NCBI RefSeq assembly: GCF_004022465.1 | Contig: NZ_SAVA01000015.1 | Location: 1-64,000, forward strand | DNA: 64,000 nt | From: Rhodobacter huangdaonensis | GTDB lineage: Bacteria > Pseudomonadota > Alphaproteobacteria > Rhodobacterales > Rhodobacteraceae | Direction of reading: 5' to 3' | In this document: positions 7,729 to 16,172 of the stretch, piece after piece | Numbering within the stretch: position 1 is the first letter of the stretch | How the letters are laid out: every line of letters begins with the position of its first letter | The notes under the pieces: model-generated | Told to the model about the DNA's origin: nothing | Database searches by the model: none | What the model saw: the letters and a program-made list of their open reading frames with translations, nothing else | Position numbers and translations under genes: made by a program

Positions 7729-9303
7729 TCATCCGAGCGTGGCCTTCGAGGCGTCGCTCAGCCCGTCGGGGTAGATGAACAGGTCCTGCACATCGGCGCG
7801 CATGCCGTGGATCAGCACCGAGGTGAACAGGCTCAGCGCCGGCACCTTGTCGGCGAGCATCGGCATCAGGTTCGTCTGCAGCGATGCCTTGCGCGCCTCG
7901 AGCGAGGGGGCGTTGCGCTCGGCATCGAGCGCGGCGTCGATCTCGGGGTCCTCGATGCCGCAGATCCGCTTCGAGCTCGAATGGAAATGCGTGCGCAGCA
8001 CCAGATCGGGCTCGGGCGAGCCGGTCGACCAGCCGCAATCGACCATGTGGCCCGGGCCGCCGCCGGGACGGTCATAGAGGCGCTCGTTCCAGGCCGCGAC
8101 CTCCATCACGTTCAGCGTCACCGGGAAGCCCTGTTCCTGCAGCATCGCGGTGATCACCTCGCCATATTCCTTGGTCTTCGGATAGAAGCCGGTCGAGGTG
8201 ATGTATTCGAGTTCCGGCAGCCCCTTGCCACCCGGGAAGCCGGCTTCGGCCAGCAGGCGCTGGCATTCGTCGGGGTCGTATTTCGGATAATTCGGCAGGT
8301 CGACATAGCCGAACTTGATCGGCGAGATGAAGTTCGACGAGGCATGCCCGGCCGAGCCCATCACCTCCATGATCATGTCGCGGTCGATCGCATGCGCCGC
8401 CGCCTTGCGCAGGCGCAGATCGTTGAACGGCGGTTTCGAGCAGCGGAACCACAGGTATTTGTTCTCGACCGAGACGAGGCGCGAGAGCTTGATGCTCTTT
8501 TCCTTTTCCAGCGTCTCGACCTGTTCGGGCTCGAGCCGCTCGATGACGTCGGCCTGCCCGTTCATCAGCGACAGCATCCGCGTGGTGGCATCGCCGACGA
8601 AGGAGAAGGTGACGCCGGCAATCTTCGGGGCGCCCTTGAAGTAGCCCGGGAAGGCCTCCATCACCGTGTCGTTGCCGCGCTGTTCGACGAACTTGAACGG
8701 CCCGGTGCCGTTCAGCCGCTGCGTCAGCGCGCCCTTCGGCCCCTCGGCCACGTCCTTGGCCGACAGGATCGGCAGATAGGAGGCGAGGAAGATGAACAGC
8801 GAGGCGCCGTAGCCCCCCTTCGAGGTGTCGACGATGACGGTGTAGTCATCGGGAGTGGTGATCTCGAAGGTGCCGGTCGGGCCGGGATAAACCTGCTTCG
8901 GCCGGTCGGGCTGGGCGCCGTATTCGAAGGTCGCCTTGACATCCTCGGCGGTGAAGGGCTTGCCGTCGTGGAAGGTGACGCCCTCGCGCAGCTTGATCTC
9001 GAGGTGGTGCGCGTCGATCTCGCGGATCGAGGTGGCGAGTTCGTAGATCACCTCGTCGGGGGTTTCGGGGCGCATCGGGGCCCGGGTCAGGAAACCCATG
9101 ACGAAGCCCTCGATGTTCGACTGCGACAGCGTCGTGTGCGAGGTCGGGTCCCAGTTGCCGGTGATGTTCTCGGCCGAAAGGAAGGTCAGCGGCCGCATGT
9201 CGGCAGCGCGGGCCGAGCTGAAGAGGAAGTCGGGATTGATCCGGGGCGCGGCGAAGGCCGCCCCCACCATGGCGCCGTACCGAAGGAACTGTCGTCTTTC
9301 CAT
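7729..9303 (-). CDS. Periplasmic solute-binding protein, family 5 (SBP_bac_5)
   Basis: A 524-residue extracytoplasmic binding protein of the DppA/OppA class. The N-terminus MERRQFLRYGAMVGAAFA has a twin-arginine RRQFL motif, so Tat export is likely. Family features include LREGVTFHDGKPFTAEDV, NGTGPFKF, RLRKAAAHAIDRD and ECQRLLAEAGF. It determines the specificity of the importer encoded downstream. Family 5 proteins bind peptides, nickel, opines, glutathione and many amines, so the ligand cannot be read from sequence; the EutB/amidohydrolase context favours an ethanolamine-containing or amide compound (inference). GGAG precedes the ATG. Confidence 0.94.
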   Translation of the reverse strand: MERRQFLRYGAMVGAAFAAPRINPDFLFSSARAADMRPLTFLSAENITGNWDPTSHTTLSQSNIEGFVMGFLTRAPMRPETPDEVIYELATSIREIDAHHLEIKLREGVTFHDGKPFTAEDVKATFEYGAQPDRPKQVYPGPTGTFEITTPDDYTVIVDTSKGGYGASLFIFLASYLPILSAKDVAEGPKGALTQRLNGTGPFKFVEQRGNDTVMEAFPGYFKGAPKIAGVTFSFVGDATTRMLSLMNGQADVIERLEPEQVETLEKEKSIKLSRLVSVENKYLWFRCSKPPFNDLRLRKAAAHAIDRDMIMEVMGSAGHASSNFISPIKFGYVDLPNYPKYDPDECQRLLAEAGFPGGKGLPELEYITSTGFYPKTKEYGEVITAMLQEQGFPVTLNVMEVAAWNERLYDRPGGGPGHMVDCGWSTGSPEPDLVLRTHFHSSSKRICGIEDPEIDAALDAERNAPSLEARKASLQTNLMPMLADKVPALSLFTSVLIHGMRADVQDLFIYPDGLSDASKATLG

Positions 9304-9378
9304 GCTGTCAGTCTCCTGTTGGATCTTATGGTTTTTTCTGTCTTTTTTGGGTCTTGTCGTCTTGCGTTGGCGCGGTCG

Positions 9379-10173
9379 TCACGCCGCCTGTGTCGCGCGC
9401 AGCCCGGCCAGCCGGTCAAGCATCGCCGCATGCAGTTCCGGAGTGGCCGAGGCCAGCACATCGCCGCGCGAGGAGGTGCTCAGTTCGCCCCCCTCCCAGT
9501 CGGTGATGACGCCGCCCGCGCCGCGCACCACCTGCACCACCGGCAGGTAGTCATAGGGTTCGAGGCCGGTCTCGAGCACGAGATCGCACCAGCCCGAGGC
9601 GAGCAGCGCATAGTTGTAGCAATCGCCGCCGAAACGGATCATCCGCACCGAGCTGCGCAGCAGCTCGAACACCGGCGCCTTCGTGCCGGTGAACAGCAGC
9701 GGGTCGGTGGTATAGGCGAAGGCCTCGGCCAGATCCTTGCGGCCGCTGGTGTGACAGGGGGCGCCGTTGAGCGTGGTCTGCTGCCCGCGCAGCCCGCACC
9801 AGCGCTCGCCGGTCACCGGCATGTTGATCATGCCAAGGCAGGGCTTGCCGTCCTCGAGCAGCGCCATCAGCCCGCCGAAGAGTGGATGGCCGGTCACGAA
9901 GCTTTTCGTGCCGTCGATCGGATCGACCACCCACACATGCGGGCGATCGAGGTTCACCGGCCCCTCTTCCTCGCCATAGATGCCATGATCGGGATAGGCG
10001 GCGCCGATCCGGGCGCGCACGAAGGCCTCGATGCCGCGATCGGCCACCGTCACCGGGCTGTCGTCCGCCTTGTGCTCGACGGCCAGCGGATGGCGGAAAT
10101 GCTCCCGCGCGATCCTGCCCGCCTCGTCGACGGTCTCATTGGCGAAATGCAGCGCCTCTGCCAGGTTCAGCAT
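9379..10173 (-). CDS. Inositol monophosphatase-family phosphatase (HisN-like)
   Basis: A 264-residue Mg-dependent phosphatase with the two family signatures GEEEG (67-71) and DPIDGTKSF (84-92), plus GGDCYNYALLASG toward the C-terminus. This group includes histidinol-phosphate and inositol-phosphate phosphatases. The ATG at 10173 gives the normal family length and has GAGG upstream. It is the first gene of the minus-strand operon, divergent from the DeoR regulator. With two kinase-like genes downstream, a phosphorylated intermediate, possibly also the DeoR ligand, is likely (inference). Confidence 0.9.
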   Translation of the reverse strand: MLNLAEALHFANETVDEAGRIAREHFRHPLAVEHKADDSPVTVADRGIEAFVRARIGAAYPDHGIYGEEEGPVNLDRPHVWVVDPIDGTKSFVTGHPLFGGLMALLEDGKPCLGMINMPVTGERWCGLRGQQTTLNGAPCHTSGRKDLAEAFAYTTDPLLFTGTKAPVFELLRSSVRMIRFGGDCYNYALLASGWCDLVLETGLEPYDYLPVVQVVRGAGGVITDWEGGELSTSSRGDVLASATPELHAAMLDRLAGLRATQAA

Positions 10174-10432
10174 GATCGGGTGCCTCTTCAGTTCTTGTGG
10201 AATCATTCGGTCTTGCAGGCAGCTTGCAGGAGGAGTGCCGCGCAAAACCACAAAAAACACAAAAGAAAGCACGTAAATCCATAAGTTGACTATTATATCT
10301 GCGGGATTCCTTTCATTTCGCCAAATAAATACGCAAAAAACACGATCAATGACACAGCCATCCACATAAACGCAAATTCAATGACGCCCCGCGAGGCACA
10401 TGCTACAGATCACGAAACGGAGGGGAGCAGCG
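10174..10432. promoter_or_regulatory. Divergent promoter region between phosphatase/ABC operon and deoR-type gene
   Basis: This 259-bp stretch is AT-rich compared with its surroundings, as expected for back-to-back promoters. It contains two copies of TCAATGAC (10346-10353 and 10378-10385) 32 bp apart, about three helical turns, each preceded by an ACGCAAA (10331 and 10370), plus repeated CACAAAA-like runs near 10248-10265. These are candidate operator half-sites for the adjacent DeoR-type repressor. No promoter boxes are assigned with confidence. Confidence 0.5.
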
Positions 10433-11197
10433 ATGTGGGCTCATGAACGGAAGTCGAAGATCCTCGAGATCCTCGGGCGCGACGGCAAGGTCTATACCAA
10501 CACCCTCGCACAGCTCTTCGACGTCTCGCGCGAGACGGTGCGGCGCGACCTGCTCGAGATGGAGGAGGACGGCGACATCCTGCGCGTGCATGGCGGGGCG
10601 ATGCAGCGCCGGCCCGACATCACCCCCGAACCCGCCTTCCATGAGCGGCGCGGGGTGCAATCCGAATTCAAGGCGGCGATCGGCAGTTGCGCCTGCGATC
10701 TGATCCCGCCGGGCTCGACCCTGTTCATCGACGCCGGCACGACGACACTTGCCTTCGCGCAGGAGCTGGCGCGCCGCGGCAACATGCGCATCATCACCAA
10801 TGCGCTGGAGATTGCCCGGATCACCGCCCCGGTCGACAGCTGCGACACGCTGCTGCTGGGCGGGCGGCCGCACAGCGACGTCCCCGCGACCTATGGCGAG
10901 ATGACGCTTGCCGAGATCGACCGCTTCCTCGCCGATTTCGCGGTGATCTCGCCGGTCGGCATGCACCCGACCCGCGGCGCCACGGATTACGAGATCCACG
11001 AGGCAGAGGTGGCACGCACGATGATGCGCCGCGCCCGCGCCTGCATCATGCTGTGCCATGCCGACAAGATCGGCATCGAAAGCCGGGTGACGATCTGCCG
11101 CCCCGACGAGATCGACCATCTGGTGACCGACAGCCGTGCGCCCGTCGACCTGACGCTGCTGCGCGGCACTGTGCATTATGCCCGCCCCCCCGCCTGA
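10433..11197 (+). CDS. DeoR/GlpR-family transcriptional regulator
   Basis: A 254-residue regulator with an N-terminal winged helix (TNTLAQLFDVSRETVRRDL, then GDILRVHGGA) and a C-terminal DeoRC sensor domain containing IDAGTTTLAFAQEL and NALEIARI. DeoR proteins usually repress sugar or phospho-metabolite catabolism and are released by a phosphorylated intermediate. The ATG at 10433 is chosen because of the adjacent GGAGGGG; an earlier start would add an atypical tail. It is divergent from, and very probably controls, the phosphatase/ABC/amidohydrolase/kinase/eutB operon. Confidence 0.92.
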   Translation: MWAHERKSKILEILGRDGKVYTNTLAQLFDVSRETVRRDLLEMEEDGDILRVHGGAMQRRPDITPEPAFHERRGVQSEFKAAIGSCACDLIPPGSTLFIDAGTTTLAFAQELARRGNMRIITNALEIARITAPVDSCDTLLLGGRPHSDVPATYGEMTLAEIDRFLADFAVISPVGMHPTRGATDYEIHEAEVARTMMRRARACIMLCHADKIGIESRVTICRPDEIDHLVTDSRAPVDLTLLRGTVHYARPPA

Positions 11198-11604
11198 CCG
11201 CCGGCAGACGACACGGCCGGGCCGGCTGGGCCGGGGGCGACCGGGCGGGACGAAACGCAGGGGAGCGCGGCGGGTGTCGCCGACACCTCCCCCGAATAGA
11301 AGACACCGAGCGGCGTGCGGGCATCGGCAGTCAGATCCAGATGCACCAGATCGCCGGTAAAGGCCCAGCGGCCCCCGACGCGCCGTGCCGGAAAGCATCA
11401 CGCCGAAATCGAGCGCCTTCAGCGCATCGCCAACGTCGAGTTTGGATTCAGCGGTCCCATAGGGGTGTCGACCTTCGTCACGGTATCGGGGAGCCACATG
11501 TACGACGACGGATCATAGCTCCAGCCGGTCTCCTGCGCAGAGGCCGGCGCCGTCGTCCCGCACAAGGCAAGCACGGCCGCGCATTGGCACATCGACTGTT
11601 TCAT
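11198..11604 (-). pseudogene. Frameshifted remnant of a secreted or outer-membrane-type protein
   Basis: An ATG at 11604 with a good AGGAGG ribosome site starts a protein with a signal peptide (MKQSMCQCAAVLALCGTTA, cleavage near ASAQ) and WSYDPSSYMWLPDTVTKVD, which resembles small outer-membrane proteins of Rhodobacterales. The frame ends early at 11419. The same family-like sequence continues in a second frame (SKLDVGDALKALDFGVM) and then a third (WAFTGDLVHLDLTADART, GVFYSGEVSA) down to about 11200. At least two frameshifts make it a pseudogene. The family match is from memory of pattern and is moderately certain. Confidence 0.6.
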
Positions 11605-11689
11605 CCTGTTCAAACCTCCTGAGGCGCAGCACGGAGCGCGGCGCGGCTGCACATGGAAAGAGAGGGCGCGGGGCGCGCCGGCAGCATCG

Positions 11690-12946
11690 TCATCGCGCCA
11701 GTCCTTGCCCGATGCCGGTGAAGCCGAAGCCGATCGTCTCGAAGACAAAGGCACCCGCGCCACGCAGACTGCCGGCGCCAAACCTTTGCTGACTGGCCGG
11801 CAGGTGATTGTAGAGCACGGCGAACTGGTCGGTCCGGCGGTGCGCGATTGTATCTGTATCGAGCGAGGTGACATCGACCAGACGCACGCCGAATTTCATC
11901 GCCGCTTCCGCGAAACGGGGGGCGGTCAGGTCGGCCTTGCCGATCCGGTCGTGGCTGACCGCCAGGAACCGGGACGCGCAGAGCGCCCGATCATCCGGGG
12001 CGACGGTCACGGTGATCGGTGGTGTCAGCTTGCCCACGATCCGCGCCTCTTCCCAGAACAGATCGACGTCGATGTCGGGATCGGCCAGCACCACCTCCAG
12101 ACGATCGAGCACGTCGCGGCGCCCCATCAGCCGAAGCTGCACCAGCGCTTCCATCATCAACCGTCCGCCCATGCTGTGCGCAACAACGACCGTCCGGCCG
12201 ATCTTGCGCGACCGGGTCAGTGTCGTCAGCAGATCCGCAAGATAGGCCCGCGAGAAATCGGCGGCATCGCGGTCGGAAACATAGGCCATCAACTGGGCAT
12301 TCGATGGCCAGGTGAAGACCACCGGCACGCCCTCGCCCCCGGCGTCGACGGGAATCTGCGCCGCGCGATAGAGCGCCTCCTGGGCGCTGGTGTTATAGCC
12401 GTGAACATAGAGGGCGACGTCGGTCTTCCCTTTGCCCTCGGCCGCAAGACCGTTCAGGAACCCCTTGCGATCAAGCACCCAGCGGCGGGGGGGACGAAAT
12501 CACTGGCCGGGTCCGGTACCCCCGCCCTGGGCCATTCGATTTCCGAAGCCTGATGCCCCGGCGGGATCGAGATCGCGAAGGAGGAATAGCTCAGCCCCCT
12601 CTCGCGCTCGGCGTTGTAGATCTCGGGCGCCTCCGCAGAGGTGCTGGTTCACAGAGGCACCTCGTGTCGTCGCCATGAAGACCCGGACCTGCCGGGCATC
12701 GGCCGGTGGCGCGGCCTGCGTCCCGGCGAGCAACAGCAGCTCCGGGCCGGGACGCAGGCTGCACCCCGCCAGAAACAGAAGGGGCACGATCAATGCGAAA
12801 CAGACCGCCGGAAGGTCGGCGCGAAAGGCGCGGAGGGACAGCCCCTCGCTCGGGTCCCGGCCCGCCGTCCGGTGGCGCAATGAGACGGCCCCCCGATCCG
12901 GCGGCGGTATGGTTGCGACCTCTGCTGCGCGCTTGCATCTGTGCAC
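11690..12946 (-). pseudogene. DUF900-type alpha/beta hydrolase lipoprotein, broken by two frameshifts
   Basis: The N-terminal part (12946 to about 12650) shows a lipoprotein signal (LLFLAGCS) and VRVFMATTRG, the usual DUF900 opening. The next stretch is conserved only in a second frame (APEIYNAERERGLSYSSFAI, then IPPGHQASEIEWP, about 12635-12495). The bulk continues in a third frame from 12478 with DRKGFLNGL, ALYVHGYNTS, VFTWPSN and the nucleophile elbow VAHSMGGRLMMEAL. The second break lies at a run of seven G around 12485-12493, so a sequencing error there is possible, but the first break is separate. Nearby genes are also decayed. Confidence 0.8.
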
Positions 12947-12952
12947 GCGGGC

Positions 12953-13342
12953 TCAGGCGCGTGCACAGATGGCAGGCGCGATCCAGATGCCGTCGAGGGC
13001 AGACTGCTTTGGCAGGTAGAGCCGCAGGACGGCAGCAAACGGTCCGTCGGGTGTCGGCAGCCAGTTGCTCTCGAGATCGGCGCCCGGGCTGTCCTTTTGC
13101 AGATAGAGCAGGATGTCCCCGTTCGCCTCGCCTTTCAGCCCGGGCAGCATCGGCGAGTTGATCAGGTAGCGGTCAAGCGGATTGCGCACGAGGAACCGCG
13201 TTTTCGCGTCATACATGGTCAGCGACCAGAACGCCCCGACCGGCGGCAATTGCCCGCTGCGGATGCGCATCACATAGTCATGCGGCGCAGCATCGAGCGG
13301 TCTATCCGATGATACGTAACCGGTGCATAGGTCAGTGAAATT
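12953..13342 (-). pseudogene. DUF1214/DUF1254-type protein, C-terminal fragment
   Basis: The reverse strand encodes the conserved DUF1214 C-terminus: YVMRIRSGQLPPVGAFWS, LTMYDAKTRFLVRNPLDRY, INSPMLPGLKGEANGDI, YLQKDSPGADLESNWLP and VLRLYLPKQSALDGIW. The N-terminal part is absent: the frame runs directly into the end of the IS903-like element at 13343. The missing N-terminal half is not found beyond the other end of the element (14105 onward), so the gene was truncated rather than simply interrupted. Confidence 0.85.
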
Positions 13343-14104
13343 GGCTTTGTTGCACAAATCCCGCCAGGGATTCCTCTCGTGAAATGAGCGAGGCGGCCGG
13401 GCCGCATGAGCAGACCGGCACCTCCGACCTGCATGACCAAGACCGGCCTGCCGATCACGAAGCGCTGAAGCCCCGGAGCTCACTGACGATCCGGTTTGAT
13501 CCCGAGAGGACTTCGGAAGCTGCGCCGATGGGCAGGCGGAGCCGCCAGCAGAGCTTCAGCGACACCGCCATCCAAACCTGCCTTTCGATGAAAGTGCTGT
13601 CCGGCATGGCGCTCCGGCAAACGACCGGGTTTGTCGAGGGTCTGCGGCAACTGGTCGGCCGTCAGAAAAGTTGAGCAGTGAATACCCTCTATCGCGAGTC
13701 CAAGGGCCCGCTGCACCTGTTGATCGACAGCACGGGCATCAAGTTTCGCGGGGATGGCGAATGGCTGGCCCGCCGCGCTGGCACGAAACAAAACCCTGCA
13801 CACGACCCGGCACCGCGGAAGGGCGCTCTGGAAGACGTGGGCTGACGACCAGATCCGAAGCCGGGGCGAAGCCCAGATGAACCGCCTCAAGCTTTTCGGC
13901 GAGCGGATCAAGTGCCGAGATCCCGACCGCCAGACCGCGGAAATCCAGATCCGCATCCCTCGCGGCGGCGCTCGGTCCAATGGCGCTTACCGCTCAGTCC
14001 TGAACCGCTTCCCGGCCCTCGGATAGGCCGAGATCGAGGCCATCGCCTGAAAAGCCACGCGAAAGGAGCCCCTCAGCCCGAACGCTGATTTGCGCAACAA
14101 CACC
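13343..14104 (+). mobile_element. IS903/IS5-family insertion sequence, internally deleted
   Basis: Terminal inverted repeats: GGCTTTGTTGCACAAATC at 13343-13360 and the imperfect complement GATTTGCGCAACAACACC at 14087-14104 (three mismatches). They closely resemble IS903 ends. At 762 bp it is shorter than the ~1.05 kb of the group. Inside are transposase pieces: LIDSTGIKFRGDGEWLARR near 13720-13785, and after a deletion of the central DDE region, RSRGEAQMNRLKLFGERIK near 13855-13910 and DRQTAEIQIRIP. No matching target duplication is seen. The copy is dead. Confidence 0.85.
13384..14026 (+). pseudogene. IS903/IS5-type transposase remnant
   Basis: Segments of an IS5-family (IS903 group) transposase in more than one frame. 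The N-terminal part is frameshifted; then comes the first-Asp region SKGPLHLLIDSTGIKF; then a jump of roughly 100 residues to the C-terminal RGRALWKTWADDQ, RSRGEAQMNRLKLFGERIK and DRQTAEIQIRIP block ending at 14026. The second catalytic Asp and surrounding residues are deleted, so it cannot encode an active enzyme. Confidence 0.8.
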
Positions 14105-14465
14105 CTTTCAATGGCCCTAACCTTGGCCCCGGATGTCGGGGGCTGCAACGGGGCTGGCCCTCGCCTTGCTCAAGGAAGGCTCGGTCGAGCCCTGTCTGCA
14201 GATGACATCAAGACGTGTCGGATCATTGCTTCGCGCCAGCGCCTGCACATCGGGACAGGTGCGAAAGCCCTGTTCTGGATGGCGCGGTCGCCCATCACGG
14301 CTTCGCAAAATGCCGCCCCCGGAGGACCGAGCTGTGCCAGCAGGCGCGCGGGCGGCCATTCCGCTTGCCGTCGAGGCGCGGAGGGCATGTGGTCGGGCGC
14401 GCCTTCCGGGGGTGTATTCCGGGCGCGCGCGCCCGGTGAGTCCAATGAAATCCGCCCACGTGCAG
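14105..14465. other. Region without a recognisable gene
   Basis: About 360 bp between the dead IS element and the hyuB terminator hairpin. Several short frames are open on both strands, as expected at this base composition, but none shows a family motif, plausible ribosome site or continuity with neighbours. It may be residue of genes lost with the DUF1214 gene. Confidence 0.5.
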
Positions 14466-14495
14466 CCGGCCCGGAAACATGCGTTCCCGGGCCGG
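14466..14495 (-). terminator. Hairpin at the 3' end of the hyuAB transcript
   Basis: A 9-bp perfect G/C stem (14466-14474 with 14487-14495), extendable by AA/TT with one bulge, lies 5 bases beyond the hyuB stop codon on the minus strand. There is no clear T-run, so it may be a processing/stability hairpin or a weak terminator. Confidence 0.55.
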
Positions 14496-14500
14496 TCCGC

Positions 14501-16168
14501 TTACGACATGCCGTAGACTCGTGCCGCGTCGTCGGTGGTCAGCAGCCCCTGCGCGATCTCGCGCCGCAGCAGGTCGCGGTCGCGCTTCTTCGGATCGCCG
14601 AAGCCGCCCCCGCCGGCCGTTTCGATGATCAGCCGGTCGCCCTTGAGCAGTTCGGTATTGCCCTTGGACGGCAGCGAAAGGAAGGCGCCGTCGCGCTCGA
14701 CCATGAACCGCGACTGCTCGCCGCTCTCGCCCTCGAACAGACCCCAGGGCGCGATCTTGAACCGGTCGGAATAGGAGTTGAACGTGACGCCATCGGCGAG
14801 GATGCGGTAGACACGCCGGGCCCCGAGGCCGCCGCGACGTTCGCCCGCCCCGGCAGAGCCCCGGCGCAACGTGTATTCCTCGATCCGCATGAACGGATAG
14901 TCGGTTTCCAGCGATTCAACCGGCACGTTCGAGCAGTTGCCGACATAGCCGTCCACGACATCGGCGCCATCCGCACCCGCCGAGGCGCCCCAGCCGCCGC
15001 CGACCACTTCCATGTAAACCCGGTAGCCCTCGGGCGACATGTGCCCCATGCCGATCGCGTTGGTCGTGTCGTGCCCCGAGGCCAGAACCTGGTTCGGCAC
15101 CACCTCCGACATCGCCAGCATGATCACGTTGTAGACCCGGTGGCAGGCATTGTTACGGGCCCGCACCGCGCGCGGCTCGCTGGGGTTGAGGAAGCTGCCA
15201 TAGGGCACGTTGATCGCGCGGATCGGACGGTAAAGACCGTCATTCACCGGGATGCGGCCGCCGCCCAGCAGGATGCCGATTGCGCCATAGGCCGCCGAGA
15301 TGGTCGCGGCGAGCGGCGAGTTGATGATGCCCTTGGTCTGCGGCGCGCTGCCCTCGAAATCCAGCTCGAGCGAGTCGCCGTCGACCGTGATCTTCACCGC
15401 CACGCGCAGCGGGTCCGGGCTGAAGCCGTTGTCGTCGACGAAATCCTCGGCCTGATAGATGCCGTCGGGGATCGCGCTGATCGCCTCGCGCGCCAGACGC
15501 TCGGAATAGTCCTGCAATTCGGCCGCGCCGGCCAGCACCGTCTCTTCACCGAAGCGTTCAAGCATCTCGATGAAACGTCCCTCGCCGGTCCGGTTGGCGG
15601 CGAACTGGGCATAGATGTCGCCCATCACCTCGTCCGGCGGGCGCACGTTGATGCGGATGAACTGTTCCAGCAGGCCGTCGCCGAGATCGCGGTGGACGTT
15701 GAACCGCGACAGCGGAATCCGCAGACCTTCCGAGAAGATGTCATTCGCCGAGGCATTGGGGCCCGCGGCGCCGCCGCCGGTGTCGATGTGATGGCCCAGA
15801 GACGCGCTGAACGCGACCAGCTTGCCGCGGTAGAAGACCGGCGTGAACAGGATGATGTCGTTCAGATGCTGCGCACCGCTGTAAGGGTCGTTGGTGATCA
15901 GCCCCTCGTCGGGCTGGATCGTCGACAGATCGAACTTGTTGGCGAAAGCCTCGAAGACCTTGCCGAACGAGTTCATGTGAATCGGACAGAACTGCGCCTG
16001 CGCGATGATCCGGCCATTGCGGTCCAGAAACGACGTCGAACAGTCCCGCGCTTCGCGGATGATCGTCGAATAGGCGGACCGGACCAGCTTTTCGCCCATT
16101 TCCTGCGCGATGCCGTGCAGCCCGTTGCTGATGATGTTGAAGGTGGCTTGCGTGAGTTTGTCGGACAT
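14501..16168 (-). CDS. Hydantoinase B / 5-oxoprolinase beta-type subunit
   Basis: A 555-residue protein of the hydantoinase B family, the partner of HyuA in ATP-dependent opening of hydantoins, 5-oxoproline, acetone or similar carbonyl substrates. Typical blocks: ARDCSTSFLDRNGRIIAQ, CPIHMNSF, ITNDPYSGAQHLNDI, SASLGHHIDTGG, RARNNACHRVYN, GGGWGASAGADG and the C-terminal TAGGGGFGDP. It begins 4 bp after the hyuA stop, so the two are co-translated. No ancillary racemase or carbamoylase is adjacent, so the exact substrate is open. Confidence 0.92.
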   Translation of the reverse strand: MSDKLTQATFNIISNGLHGIAQEMGEKLVRSAYSTIIREARDCSTSFLDRNGRIIAQAQFCPIHMNSFGKVFEAFANKFDLSTIQPDEGLITNDPYSGAQHLNDIILFTPVFYRGKLVAFSASLGHHIDTGGGAAGPNASANDIFSEGLRIPLSRFNVHRDLGDGLLEQFIRINVRPPDEVMGDIYAQFAANRTGEGRFIEMLERFGEETVLAGAAELQDYSERLAREAISAIPDGIYQAEDFVDDNGFSPDPLRVAVKITVDGDSLELDFEGSAPQTKGIINSPLAATISAAYGAIGILLGGGRIPVNDGLYRPIRAINVPYGSFLNPSEPRAVRARNNACHRVYNVIMLAMSEVVPNQVLASGHDTTNAIGMGHMSPEGYRVYMEVVGGGWGASAGADGADVVDGYVGNCSNVPVESLETDYPFMRIEEYTLRRGSAGAGERRGGLGARRVYRILADGVTFNSYSDRFKIAPWGLFEGESGEQSRFMVERDGAFLSLPSKGNTELLKGDRLIIETAGGGGFGDPKKRDRDLLRREIAQGLLTTDDAARVYGMS

Positions 16169-16172
16169 TGGA

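Noticed and set aside
6937..10284. Very long open frame (about 1115 codons) on the plus strand opposite the ABC operon
   Set aside because: Antisense shadow of the well-supported permease, binding-protein and phosphatase genes. Its composition is His/Arg/Asp-rich without any family motif, as expected opposite high-GC codons.
12953..13483. 176-codon frame for the DUF1214 protein
   Set aside because: Codons beyond 13342 are read from the IS903-like element and are not part of the native protein.
14117..14516. Several overlapping 60-130 codon frames between the IS903-like element and hyuB
   Set aside because: No ribosome site, no motif, and all lie in a gene-poor decayed zone.
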